This document shows, in pieces, positions 31,785 through 43,094 of a stretch of DNA of 64,000 nucleotides (position 1 is the first letter of the stretch; each line of letters starts with the position of its first letter). This stretch comes from Haematobia irritans (Eukaryota; Arthropoda; Insecta; Diptera; Muscidae): assembly GCF_050003625.1 (NCBI RefSeq), contig NC_134398.1, positions 112,506,145-112,570,144 of the forward strand, given 5' to 3'. The position numbers and the translations under genes are program-made. Below the pieces are notes generated by a model. It saw nothing but the letters and a program-made list of their open reading frames with translations. It searched no databases and was not told the DNA's origin.

Positions 31785-32165
31785 TTGACAAAATTATCTA
31801 TAGAAATGAAAACTTGACAAAATTATCTATAGAAATGAAAACTTGACAAAATTTTCTATAGAAATAAAAACTTGACAAAATTTTCTATAGAAATAAAATG
31901 TTGACAAAATTTTCTATGGAAGTAAAATGTTGACAAAATTTTGTATAGAAATAAAATGTTGACAAAATTTTCTACAGAAATAAATTTTTTACAAAATTTT
32001 CTATAAAAATAAAATTTTGACAAAACTTTCTATGGAAATAAAATTTTGACAAACATTTCTATAGAAATATACGTTTGACAAAACTTTCTATAGAAATGAA
32101 ATTTTGACACAACTTTCTATAGTAATAAAATTTGACAAAATTTTCTATGGAAATAAAGTTTTGAT
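31785..32165 (+). repeat. 29-bp-unit tandem array
   Basis: About 13 units of the type TTGACAAAATTTTCTATAG + AAATAAAA; the first TTGAC positions, 31785, 31814 and 31843, give 29-bp spacing. The array lies between head and 153-bp array of the host element. The same unit appears inverted at 33940-34255 and 63448-63830. Confidence 0.88.
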
Positions 32166-32305
32166 AGATTATTTTTGGCGATATGGACAAATTTTTGTGT
32201 AATAAGTCATCGGCTACATATAACTAAAGACCGATATTGACCAATTTTTACATGGCTGTTAGAGGCCATATATTGACAAAATGTACCAAATTTCAACCGC
32301 ATCGG

Positions 32306-33225
32306 ATGACTTTTGCTATATACAATTATGGACCGATATGGACCAATTTTTGCATGGTTGTTAGATACCATATACTAACACCATGTACCAAATTTCAACT
32401 GGATCGGATGAATTTCGCTCCTCCAAGAGGCTCCTGAGGTCAAATCTGGGGATCGGTTTATATGGGGGCTATATATAATTATGAACCGATATGGACCAAT
32501 TTTTGCATGGTTGTTAGAGACTATATACTAACACCACGTACTAAATTTCAATTGGATCGGATGAATTTTGCTCCTCCAAGAGGCTCCGGAGTTCAAATCT
32601 GGGGATCAGTTTATATGGGAGCTATATATAATTATGAACCGATATGGACCAATTTTTGCATGGTTGTTAGAGGCCGTATACTAACATCAGGTACCAAATT
32701 TCAACAGGATCGGATGAATTTTGCCCATCCAAGAGACTCCGGAGGTCAAATCTGGGGATCGGTTTATATGGGGGCTATATATAATTATGGACCGATATGG
32801 ACCAATTTTTGCATGGTTGTTAGAGACCGTATAATAACATCAGGTACCACATTTCAACCGGATCGGATGAATTTTTCCCCTCCAAGAGGCTCTGGAGGTC
32901 AAATCTGGGGATCGGTTTATATGGGGGCTATATATAATTATGGACCGACATGGACCAATTTTTGCATGGGTGTTAGAGACCGTATACTAAGACCACGTAC
33001 TAAATTTCAACCGGATCGGATGAATTTTGCTCTCCAAGAGGCTCCGGAGGTCAAATCTGGGGATCGGTTTATATGGGAGCTATATATAATTATGGACCGA
33101 TATGGACCAATTTTTGCATGGTTGTTAGAGGCCATATACTAACATCAGGTACCAAATTTCAACCGGATCGGATGAATTTTGCTGCTCCGGGAGGCTCCCC
33201 AAGCCAAATTTGGGGATCGGTTTAT
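32306..33225 (+). repeat. 153-bp-unit tandem array (about six units)
   Basis: 'tatatggg' landmarks are at 32459, 32612, 32765, 32918 and 33070, spacing 153, 153, 153 and 152. Each unit runs through 'accgatatggaccaattttt', 'ccaaatttcaaccggatcgg' and 'aggtcaaatctggggatcgg'. Because 153 is 51 codons, one frame stays open for 226 codons and shifts at the 152-bp unit. I do not call that frame a gene. Confidence 0.92.
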
Positions 33226-33592
33226 ATGGGGGCTATACGTAAACGTGGTCCGATATGGCCGATTTTCAATACCATCCGACCTACATCAATAACAACTACT
33301 TGTGCCAAGTTTCATGTCGATAGCTTGTTTCGTTCGGAAGTTAGCGTGATTTCCACAGACGGACGGACAGCCGGACAGACGGACGGACGGACGGACATGC
33401 TTAGATCGACTCAGAATTTCACCACGACCCAGAATATATATACTTTATGGGGTCTTAGAGCAATATTTCGATGTGTTACAAACGGAATGACAAAGTTAAT
33501 ATACCCCCATCCTATGGTGGAGGGTATAAAAATATTCATATAATCTCATGTGTAGAAAAATTTATTTATGCATAGGTATGTATACAATATTT

Positions 33593-33810
33593 TTATAATA
33601 TTAAATTAAGCCGACGGGCTTTTTGGGCAGCAAATAAATCAATTACTTCTTCAGTCCGCACATTTATTCGGCGATGAACCGACATTAATGCCAATCCATT
33701 GAGTCTACTCTCGTTAGTCGAATTTCTAAGATACGTCTTTAATCTCTTCATTGTTGAAAATGAAAGTTCGGATATTTTGAGAAAGTCTTTATCAATCTTA
33801 TTTGCTAATA
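33593..33810 (-). pseudogene. hAT transposase C-terminal dimerisation domain, fragment
   Basis: On the minus strand a short frame reads ISELSFSTMKRLKTYLRNST, ESRLNGLALMSVHRR and VIDLFAAQKARRLNL, then a stop. This matches the conserved end of hAT-family transposases (the S-F-S-x-M/L-x-R-L-K block and LNGLAL). Nothing of the upstream catalytic region is seen; a 29-bp-unit array replaces it. Confidence 0.8.
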
Positions 33811-33939
33811 GTCTTTTACAAATATTGCAAAACAGACATGTTCATGTGGGAAGAAAATCTCGATTTTGTAAAAGACATAGTCAAAAACAGGATTTTATTG
33901 AACTTCAAGAATGTTTTAGTCGAAAGAAGAATGCGATTC

Positions 33940-34255
33940 TATATTATCGATTTTTTATTTCGGTAGAAAATGTTGTCAAAATTTTATTTCTATATAGAAT
34001 TTTTGCAAAATTTTATTTTTATAGAAAATTTTGTCAAAATTTTATTTCAATTGAAAATTTTGTACAAATTTTATTTCTATAGGAAATTTTTCCAAAATTT
34101 TATTTCTAATGAAAAAATTTTGCAACATTTTTTATCTACAGATGTTTTTTGCAAAATTTTATTTCTATAGAAAATTTTTGCAAAATTTTATTTCTATAGA
34201 AAATTTTTGCAAAATTTTATTTATATAGAAAATTTTGTCAAAATTTTATTTTCTT
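33940..34255 (-). repeat. 29-bp-unit tandem array, inverted orientation
   Basis: Units read AAAATTTTGTCAAAATTTT + ATTTCTATAG on plus, the reverse complement of the array at 31785. Lengths vary more than in the other arrays. No head or 153-bp units adjoin, so it is a detached piece. Confidence 0.8.
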
Positions 34256-34745
34256 TAACATTTAGTCTCTTGACAATAATTTTCCAGTGAAATTTTTGTG
34301 AAATTTAGTAAAAAGTACCTTTCCGCTCAAAAAATACCTTTTTTGTACTTTCTTAAAAATTGTATTTTCCATCCCTGAGTAACTGGCAAAGTGACCAAAA
34401 TTTTTAAAAGAATATGCACGTTTGAAAATATCTCTTTATTGCACTCTCCAAGTGCTTCCATCGCTGAATTAGGCAGGTTCTTTTCGCAGGTTTTGCGCCA
34501 TTTCATTTACACATGTGTGTTTGGCTGTTTCGTTGTTGTTGCTATGGCCAAACAAAGCGAGTCATGTTCACAAGAAGAACAACAAACACAAATAAAAAGC
34601 AGAAAGACATTTTCCAAAAATGAAATTTGTTGTGCGAGAACAAAAACAATTTGTTTTTTTCGACCGTCGTTTGACGGGCTTTTCAACTAGTATTCTATGA
34701 TTTGTGCAAGTTTTATAGGTAAGCGTTTTTCAAAATAAAACCTTA
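34256..34745. other. Non-coding interval with one anonymous ORF
   Basis: A plus-strand frame of 99 codons (34391-34690) has a Gln/Glu/Ser/Lys-rich part but no recognised domain; I do not support it as a gene. The rest is AT-rich. Confidence 0.45.
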
Positions 34746-35351
34746 CACTGAAAAAACAGTGAACCCACCAGGAAGAAAACTTTCGGTTAATTTTTGAAAA
34801 TTTTTAATATTTGTAGAAAATTTTAACTAAACAGTATTACAAACGTTGGCATCACGCCGATGTCATAAAAAATAAGTAAATATTTTTCGACAAATTCAAG
34901 AAAATTTATTAGACATATCTAAGTTTTTTCACTTGTTAAAGAAAATTTTGTAGTTTGAAGGAAAAACTTGGAGTTCAAAATTGCAAGAATGTCTTTAGTG
35001 ACATACGAAGTTCATGATGGACGCATTTTTGGTAAAATTTACAAATTGAAAGAAATTCTGAACTATTTTGTGGAAGACACGAATTTAGTTAATCTTTATG
35101 CTTTATTTGAGTATATTTTTTTGCTCGGTTTTAGTTAATTTAACTAACGTACACAAAAAATTATTAGAGTAAATGAAACTTTCTCCAAACATAATAATTC
35201 CATGAACTAACATAAAGTTAGGTTAGGTTAAAGTGGCAGCCCGATTAAGATTCAGGCTCACTTAGACTATTCAGTCCATTGTGATACCACATTAACTAAA
35301 AGTACCTATTACATATGGGCACTTATAGTTTTAACCGTTGAACCTTCTCGA

Positions 35352-37034
35352 TTATTTTTTTCTGTTGAACCAACCAGATTGTTCCAAAAACATTAGCAGA
35401 CTGCTTAAATTAACGTTTTCCAGGTCCGCTAGCAATCTGAAGCTATATGCCCCTAAAATTTGCTTACGCCTTACACAAAATGCTGGACACTCACACAAGA
35501 GGTGTTTTATTGATTCCTTTTCCTCCGCATCATGACAGCTCATACAATAGTCATTATACTTCGCACCAATAGTTTTTGCAAAATCGCCTATCAGGCAGCG
35601 ACCCGTTATAGCAGATATCAGGAGTGATATCTGGCGTCTCGAGAACATTAGCATATCTAGTGTGCGGTTTAAGTTTAAATGGGGCCATATTTGCTTGGTG
35701 TCGTTACAACCCTTACAATTCTCCCATCGAACATTTGCCATCATGACAGCCTTCTCACGCAGTAAGAGCTTGCAGGTAGCCAGAGGCATACCAACAGATT
35801 CTAGTTCCCCTGGAATATGTAAGGTAGTTCCTAGCCTTGCTAGCTCATCTGCTTCGCAGTTCCCCGGTATGTTCCTGTGGCCAGGCACCCATATTAGGTG
35901 AATATTGTGCTGCTCAGCCATCTCATTGAGAGATTTGCGGCAGTCGATGGCCGTTTTCGAGTTGAGGAACACAGAGTCCAAGGATTTTATTGCAGGTTGA
36001 CTGTCTGAGTATATATTAATGCCAATATTGCTTGGAGCATTACTTCTCAGCCAATTCACCACTTCTCTTATTGCTAATATTTCAGCCTGAAAAGCACTAC
36101 AGTGATCAGGTAATCTTTTCGCTATTCGAAGTTCCAGATCTTTAGAATATACTCCGAAACCCACTTGGCCATCCAATTTGGAGCCATCAGTGTAGAAATC
36201 TATATATCTTTTATTCCCCGGGGTCCGTGTACACCACGCCTCACTGTTGGGAATTAGAGTCTCAAACTTGTTGTCGAAAAGTGGACTCGCCAAAGTGTAA
36301 TCCACTACGTTAGGCACATCTGGCATTATTTCGAGGACCGAACTGTGACCGTAACTTTTTTCCGACCACAGCGATATCTCGCGCAACCGCACAGCCGTTG
36401 TTGCAGCCGACTGTTTGGCCAAAATGTCTAAAGGCAATAGATGCAGTATGACATTAAGCGAGTTTGTTCCTGTCTTGCTGAATGCACCTGAGATACACAA
36501 GCACGCCATAAGCTGAACTTTGTCTAAACTTGTCGGCTGGTGAAGTGCCGGCCACCAGACTACAACACCATATAGCATTATAGGTCTAACCACTGCCGTG
36601 TATAGCCAATGTACAATTTTTGGTTTTAGTCCCCACTTTTTCCCTATTGCCTTTTTGCACGAGTATAAAGCTACCGTTGCTTTCCTCGCCCTTTCTTCAA
36701 TATTAAGCTTAAAGTTCAGCTTCCTGTCCAAAATAATGCCAAGGTATTTTGCACACTCCCTAAAGGGAATTTCAATACCCCCTAAGGAAATGGGCCTAAC
36801 CGTGGGAGTTTTGCGATCTTTGCAGTACATGACTATTTCTGTCTTTGCAGGATTTACCCCAAGACCATTATCTTTCGCCCATTTCTCAGTCATCCGGAGG
36901 GCTCTCTGTATAATATCTCTAACTGTTGATGGGAATTTTCCCCTGACTGCTATCGCCACATCATCTGCGTATGCCACCACTTGTATCCTTTCTTTTTCTA
37001 GGGAAACCAGAAGGTCGTTTATAGCAACATTCAA
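35352..37034 (-). pseudogene. LOA-like LINE copy B: RT catalytic block, RNase H and C-terminal domain
   Basis: The frame begins at the RT catalytic region, with YADDVAIAV intact, then the thumb (AKYLGIILDRKLNFK) and a full RNase H domain: DFYTDGSKLDGQVGFG, AEILAIREV, IYSDSQPAIKSL and WVPGHRNIPGNCEADELA. The C-terminus has CMSCHDAEEKESIKHLLCEC. RNase H in a LINE ORF2 points to the LOA/I group; LOA is favoured also by ORF1 of copy C. The element copies its RNA at a nicked chromosomal site, but this copy cannot make the joined protein. Confidence 0.92.
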
Positions 37035-38213
37035 AGAAGAGGTGATAGAACTCCTCCTTGGGGAGTGCCTCTGTTCACATACCTTTGTATGTTTGCTTGT
37101 CCTAGTGTGGCTGAAATGCGTCTCTTCCTTAGAAGTTCGTCTAACAGCCTAAGTATACCTGGATCAAAATTCAGAGTTGTCAGTCCATTTAATATCGAGC
37201 TCGGATGGACGTTATTGAACGCCCCTTCGATGTCTAGAAACGCCACGATTGTGTATTCTTTGACAGATAGTGAGCTTTCAATAAAGCTGACTAGTTCATG
37301 TAATGCGGTCTCAGTAGACCTGCCTTTCGAGTATGCATGTTGTCGTTTCGAGAGCAAACTTGAATCGACGCTAGTTCTAAGATAAATATCTATCATCCTC
37401 TCCAGGGTCTTAAGTAGGAATGATGATAAGCTGATTGGTCTGAAATCCTTCGCATTCGAGTGAGAGGCTTTTCCCGCTTTAGGTATGAAAACGACTTTTG
37501 ATTCTCTCCACTTTCGTGGAATATATGCTAAGTTGATACATCCTATATATATCGCCGACAACCAGGGGATAATTCTGTCAGCCACCGCTTTTAACTCCAC
37601 CGGAGTAATTCCATCAGGTCCGGGGGATTTGAATGATCCAAAGCTATTTAACGCCCATTTTATTCTGGATTCTGATACAATTTCCTCGATAGGAAACGAC
37701 CGCTGAGCCACTGTGGAACCGCCAGTGCATGGTTCAATCGTCTGATTTCCGGGAAAATGTGTGTCCAATAGTACCTCCAGCGTCTCCTCACTGGAGGTTG
37801 TCCAATTGCCCTCCGATGTTTTAATGAAACCTGGAGCGGAGCTCGTGGATGCTAGCACCTTCCGTAGTCTGGAAGCCTCGGACGTATACTCAATGCTGCT
37901 GCAATAATCATTCCAAGAGTTATGCTGAGCCTTTCTCAGTTCTCGCTTGTATCCTCTCAGATTCTTCTTGTAAGCATCCCAATCCACAGGAGCTCTGGTG
38001 GACTTTGCTTTGTTAAAGAGCTTCCTGCACGATTTCCTCATATTACCTAACTCCGTAGACCACCATGGTGGTCGATTTTTCCCCCTTGGCTTCCCTTTAG
38101 GGCATGCAGCTTTCAGTGAAATGTTGAAGGCCTTAGTAATCCTCTCCACTGCGTGTTCGATAACTTGCACAGTGCTCATATTTGTCTCTGGTATTTCCAG
38201 TATCATCATATTG
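37031..38213 (-). pseudogene. LOA-like LINE copy B: reverse transcriptase, first part
   Basis: This frame covers the linker (PPWWSTELGNMRKSCRKLFN) and the RT core blocks: FKSPGPDGITPVELK, WRESKVVFIPKAGK, FRPISLSSFLLKTLERMID, FLDIEGAFNNV and RGTPQGGVLSPLL. It then meets a stop created by a one-base loss next to the codon for the conserved tryptophan after SPLL. The rest of RT follows in the other frame at 37034. All core blocks except the broken point are conserved, suggesting a recent mutation. Confidence 0.92.
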
Positions 38214-38370
38214 AACATAAAGTTAAATTGGCTTTAGTGAAATAGAGAGTTCACTTTTTTTTGAGTGTAAGCTTTTCTTCAACATCTTCGATAAGATTTT
38301 TCTATGCAGCTAAAAATATATATTTATTTATATAAAAATATTCATTCATTTCGGGGGGGTTTGATCCCCC

Positions 38371-41205
38371 TCATCCCCCCCCTGAATACGGCCTTGTCCA
38401 GAGTGATCTGGTAGTGAGACGGGTAGGCTTAGCTGGGCAAGCAAAAAGGTGACGGGTGTCATGTACGCTGCTATCAATCACTGGTAAGTATGAATTGAGG
38501 CGGCTGCACTTACCTGATCTTAGTTGGGCCAAAACTACCCTTGTCTGCCGTGGGAGGTCTCTCTCCTCCGATGCTATGGGCGGCGGTCGGACTCCGAGAA
38601 CAGGATTAACCTTGTAACTTCTCACCGCTTCAGCTACAGTATCCTCAAGAATCCAGTTCAGACCTGTCTGGTATGTTGCCTGATCTAGAGGCTCTCTTTT
38701 GTAACGCCGGATCTCGGGCTCTAGAAGGTGAAGATCAACCCTTACATTCCTGGGTGGAGGTTGTCTATCCACAAGATGGTGATTCGGATGGCAACCCAAC
38801 AGGTACTGCTTTGACAACATGTAATTGTGTCGACGCACTGGGATGATCTTGGTCTCCGCATAAACGTGATCCAGGTGTCTCCGCATTCTGTTGCGGTTCT
38901 AAGGGCAGCGTTCTGACAATTCTGTATGTTATTCCACTGCGATCGCTCGTTTGAGGTGTCCACACTGGCGCTGCATAGTTTACTACTGACCGGCCAATTG
39001 CCTTATATGTAGTTAACAAGGTTTCTTTGTACGCACCTCAAGTGCTGCCGGCAAGCGACTTGAGGACCTTGTTTCTACCGCGGAGCTTATCACAAATTAC
39101 AGTGGCATGGGCGGACGTCTTAAAAAGGCTGTCGAATATGACCCCAAGAATCTTGGGGTAATTTGTTGTCGGAATTGTTTCGCCCATCGACTCTGACACT
39201 CAACTGCCTGCGTACTCCCGCCGTTCATGTAGTGAATAGAGTTCTTGCAGTGAAATAACTGGTAAGATCAGCGAGGTAGACATTCAATCGATCGCAAATG
39301 TCATCAACAATGGGCCCGGATGCCATGAATGTGCAATCTTCCGCATATGACACAATCTCGACGCCGTCAGGAGGGGGTGGAATCGAGGACTGGTAGAAGT
39401 TAAACATTGCCGGAGATATCACCCCGCCCTGGGGAACTCCCTGTTTAACTCTACGGGGTTTGGACTTCTTGTCCCTGAATTCCACGTACGACTGGCGTCC
39501 ACACATATTACAATTCAGAACCCAACGCTTCGTTCCTGCCGGTAGGGACGTATTCTCGATGTCCTCGAATAATGTGGCATGGTTGACCATATCGAACGCT
39601 TTCGATAGGTCAAGCGCCACGAGGACCTTCCTATGACACGGCTTGGGCTGATTAAGTCCCCTATTGATATGTGTCGAAATGGCATGTAAGGCTGTCGTCG
39701 TACTGTGTACCTTACGGAATCGATGTTGATGGTGAACAGCTGGAAAATTCTCCACAAGGCTGGGGAGGAGTAGTGCCTCAAGTGTCTTGGCTACTGGCGA
39801 GAGAAGGGATATCGGCCTGTATGATTCACCTTTACTCGAATCTTTGCCTGGCTTCAGTAGTGGAATCACTCTTCCCATCTTCCAGACATCGGGTATAATG
39901 AGTGATTCCAAGGACAAATTGGTCAGGTACTCAACTCCTAGTATTCCCAGATGCTTCAGCATTAGCATTGAAATTCCGTCGGGGCCCAGCGCCTTGGATG
40001 GTTTCGCGCTGTTGATGACATTGGTAACATCGGGTGCGGTAAATTATAGTGTGTCGTCGGCTCGGAGACCACGTATGCGACGAGTGGCTCTCCTTTTCGC
40101 TCTATCGCTATCGGGATGCTCGACAAACTGTCGGTTCACGTATTTGACGCATCTCTTCGGATCAGTCACTTCGCCAAAGGTGACTGAAATCCCATCGTCC
40201 CTTGTAGTGGGGTTCGAGAGGGCTCTCACTGTTGACCACAATGTACCAGTTCCTGTGCCTAAGTTACATTGCTTCAGGTGCTCTAACCAAGTGTTCCGCT
40301 TGTGCTCGTCGACTATCTTACTAATCTCTAGATTTAGTTCTCTGATCCTAGTATCAGCACGGTTAGCACGACGGCGTTCATCACCCTCATGTGCGAGTCC
40401 CGCCGCTTCGGCTGGGAAGTTGAGCCTCACTTGGGCAATTGGACCAGCGGATAAGAAGCGAGCGGCTGCTGCGTTGATGATGTCCCGGAACGCCATCTGG
40501 GCAACATGAACATGAGAAGGGGACAGAAGCTCACTGAAGCGGCGATCGGTGTAATCTCTGAAGCCTTCCCAGTTGGCTTTCTTTTGAATGATAAACGTCC
40601 GGCGTTCAGAGGTTATGAAATCAGAGGGTCGGTTAATGGTGAGAATTATGGGGAGGTGGTCCGATCCCAATGAAATGACTGGTTGCCAGGAAACGTCATT
40701 TATAAGACCACGCTAAAGATAAATCTGGCGAACTGCTGCAGTCACCCATAATTCTCGTTCACCGTGCTATGCCTCTCTGGTCATTACCTAGGAGAGAATG
40801 CCAAAGTTCATGGTAGGCATTAAAGTCTCCTAGAACCAATCGGTTATGCCTGAATAACAGCCACTCAATGCTTGGGCTATAACCTGGGTTGCGTAGTCAG
40901 ACGACCCACTGCTGCTGTCGCTGGTACAGCATCCTGCCACGTAGTCAGTATGACTATACTCCCGCAGCGATGTTAAGCCGGAGCAGTTCCGGTAATGCAC
41001 CCACCGAATGGTGGTGGATCGGGTTTCGGCATACTGAACAATACCATGGTCCGGGGTTCTCCTCTATCCCGGCTCGGAAGGCTCCCCGGGATGCACCTTT
41101 TCCAACACAAAAAGACGAACGAAACAACACGTACACTGATGTGGCAGCCCATTGGATGGGGTCCATCGGGTCAACTGGTGCATTAGAAATACATACAATA
41201 TCCAA
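38371..41205 (-). pseudogene. Second LINE family: decayed ORF2 with 2A-like start
   Basis: Pieces of one LINE protein lie in order on minus, in shifting frames. 41205-40954 has GIEENPGP and a WYCSVC zinc-like start. 40870-40750 has an endonuclease block (LVLGDFNAYHELWHS). 40670-40044 starts MGSDHLPII and covers the linker. 39968-39225 is RT (YRPISLLSPVAKTLEALL, LDLSKAFDMVNHATL, GVPQGGVISPAMFNFY) with SYAEDCT in place of the usual YADD, so a catalytic aspartate is changed. 39019-38371 is the C-terminal domain (LAQLRSGKCSRLNSYLP, HLFACPAKPTRLTTRSLW). Much of the endonuclease and part of RT are deleted. I cannot name the clade with confidence; the Jockey/CR1 group is possible. Confidence 0.85.
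41047..41070 (-). other. 2A-like peptide motif GIEENPGP in LINE
   Basis: Residues 46-53 of the N-terminal piece read GIEENPGP, followed by WYCSVC. The 2A ribosome-skipping consensus is D-x-E-x-N-P-G-P; here the first aspartate is glycine, so activity would be weak or nil unless the active family has aspartate. 2A-like motifs are known near the ORF N-termini of some non-LTR retrotransposons. Confidence 0.65.
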
Positions 41206-42680
41206 AAGTATTCAATGTTAATTGTAATTTTTTGTGTGTTTGTAGTTACTTATAGCTTTAAGCATAGTTTTCTTTCGTACGACGAGATGAATTTTACGAG
41301 AAGTATGCCTTCATTGTTACTAGTTTTGTTGTTATTTCTTATTCTTTGTATACTTTTGATATTCGGCATATTCTAATATTCAAAAACTCGTAAAAATACT
41401 TGAGAAGTTTATAAGGATTTTCATTCTCAATATTATAAAATAGTTTTGCCAACAAATAGTTACGTTAACCAAACTAATATTGACTTCTTACTTTTTGTAG
41501 GAGTATATAAATATCATGGTGTAGTAAAATTGAACTGAAAAAACAAACAAAAACATCGATGAACTAAAATTTAAGAGAAGACAAGCATAATAAAATCAAT
41601 TTTACTGCAGTTTAGTTCATTTTGCAATGGAAAAAGGTGTGAAGACGTTGCCCTACCTTTGTGTGTGTCACTGTTCATGTCGCAGTAGGTTTCAATAAAA
41701 ATTGTTTCGATGAGAATTTTGTTTCCATAAGAATTTGATAAAAAGGAAAAAAAAACAAAAAAAAATTGAATTTTGAATTTGAAAAGTACGGACGAAATTT
41801 GGTTCCGCCAGAAAAATTGATATCAAACCGAAAGAAAAGCGTATATTATAGATCATTGACTATATCATAGAGCGCGGAAAACTAAAACTATAAGTGGAAA
41901 AAGTTTATCTTTATAAGAAAAAGTTTAAATCCGCGAGAGGATAATCTTACTGCCTTGCGATATATGGATGGCCTCAAACCTTTTGGCGTTTACAATACGT
42001 GGGCCGCTTCGTGTATATTAATGGGATGTCTCTTCATGCGTCAGATCTATCCACAACGAGATAAACTTGAAAATAGTGGTATAATATGCCTTATGGATCG
42101 ACCACATGACATGCCTTATGGATCAACCGCATAATAAGCCTCGCAGAAACCCAAGTCTTAAGAAATCAAGCCAAATTCATTCTATCCCCCTTTGTATTCT
42201 AGTCAAGATCTCAAAATTTGGGTACCAAATATAATTTAATGGAGCTTTATTCTGGATAATCATACTAATTATAATAATTATATATATAAGTACACGTCAT
42301 TGTCTAATCTTTCAAAATAGCATCACTTCTATCTCTCAACGAATCTCTATCTACGGTTCTGCAGAACAGAGGATGTCGGTTAGTTTTTATACTTTTCATT
42401 CCTCTAATACATTCTCTCTATCATACTTAAAATATTAACTTATTTACCCAATATCGTTTGTTACTGGATTATCATTATTTTATTATAATTTCTACATAAG
42501 TACCATAATCATTAATTTCTTTAATTATATTATGTTAAATCTGTTATGTTATATGTTAATATAAATTATTCAAAGATTATGTTTTAAAGATCCATTGACC
42601 AATTTTAACGAAAGGTAATGAGGCTCCAATAAAGGGTACCATAATTGGGTTGATTAAGGTCGGAAATCAACATGGTTGGG
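41206..42680. other. Non-coding interval
   Basis: No supported gene. It has hydrophobic short frames (e.g. 41152-41376) that look random, and a duplicated phrase 'atgccttatggatc' at about 42090-42125. A TGAACTAA motif near 41560 and TTAGTTCA near 41610 suggest a MITE remnant. Confidence 0.45.
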
Positions 42681-42722
42681 AGGGTGTAAGAATGTCGGTG
42701 ACAACCTGCATTCTTACACCCT
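42681..42722. repeat. Perfect 14-bp stem hairpin
   Basis: AGGGTGTAAGAATG (42681-42694) and CATTCTTACACCCT (42709-42722) are exact complements around a 14-nt loop. No T-run or gene is adjacent, so it is not assigned as a terminator. Confidence 0.85.
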
Positions 42723-43082
42723 GCGGTGATCTCAAATCTCCATCCAAAGAAAAAAGGACTTCCCCAGGACTGAGCACGGACGGAAGCAATAAGGTAGCAC
42801 ATTCCTCCGGATTGAGACCGTATAGGGAGAATCGTTACAAAGGTTCACTGTTTTTTCAGTGTAATAAAAAGAAACTAAACTTTATTAACATGCCAAGCTC
42901 ATAACCAAAGCGAATGCGCTCATACAAGTACAATTTTCCGAAACAACATACAAACAGTTTCACATTTGATTCTCACGCAGTGTTCGTCAACTCTCTCCGT
43001 TTTAATTTATTTTTGATAATATTATAATTTTGCACTGAAATATATTGTGTTTAAAAGATTCATCCCAAAGCATATTTTGTTT
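42723..43082. other. Non-coding interval
   Basis: No gene or element is recognised; the last 60 bp are the SINE target region. Confidence 0.45.
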
Positions 43083-43094
43083 ACATCGGAACAT

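Larger units (their letters stand above)
26337..33532 (+). repeat. 153-bp-unit repeat element, subfamily 2, interrupted by an LTR retrotransposon
   Basis: The head AAACAAGTATATACGGCCGT starts at 26337. After 'aaaggctgt' an LTR retrotransposon occupies 26426-31628. The element resumes with GCTGTCATCCACAATCG, a 29-bp-unit array (31785-32165), a 153-bp-unit array (32306-33225), a 'ggacggacagccggacagac' segment, 'atatactttatggggtctta' and the terminal hairpin with GGGTATAAAAA. The intact counterpart at 60161-61819 confirms that the two halves belong together. Confidence 0.85.
35220..38213 (-). mobile_element. LOA-like LINE, copy B (5'-truncated) with 11-bp target duplication
   Basis: The element runs from the AGGTTAGGTTAAAG side (3' tail, minus strand) to a 5' truncation just after the endonuclease region. 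AACATAAAGTT flanks it at 35209-35219 and 38214-38224. Length is 2994 bp. It lacks ORF1 and the endonuclease, as is usual for target-primed insertions that stop early. Confidence 0.9.
34746..38267. mobile_element. TA-flanked MITE, split by LINE copy B
   Basis: The left end CACTGAAAAAACAGTGAAC after TA (34744-34745) is matched by the inverted right end GTTCACTTTTTTTGAGTG before TA (38268-38269). Without the LINE and its duplication it is about 520 bp. It belongs to the local group of TA-class MITEs with CAC-(A)n ends. Confidence 0.75.

Noticed and set aside
31785..32165. CRISPR-like regular repeats
   Set aside because: This is a simple 29-bp tandem array without unique spacers.
32462..33142. 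Gene for a 226-residue repeat protein
   Set aside because: The frame follows from a 153-bp tandem unit, breaks at the 152-bp unit, and similar frames are open on the opposite strand in other copies.
39787..40509. 240-codon plus-strand ORF
   Set aside because: It is antisense to the LINE coding region, which has recognisable RT and linker motifs on minus.
42681..42722. Transcription terminator
   Set aside because: A perfect hairpin but no T-run or adjoining gene, and intrinsic terminators are not expected in an insect nuclear genome.
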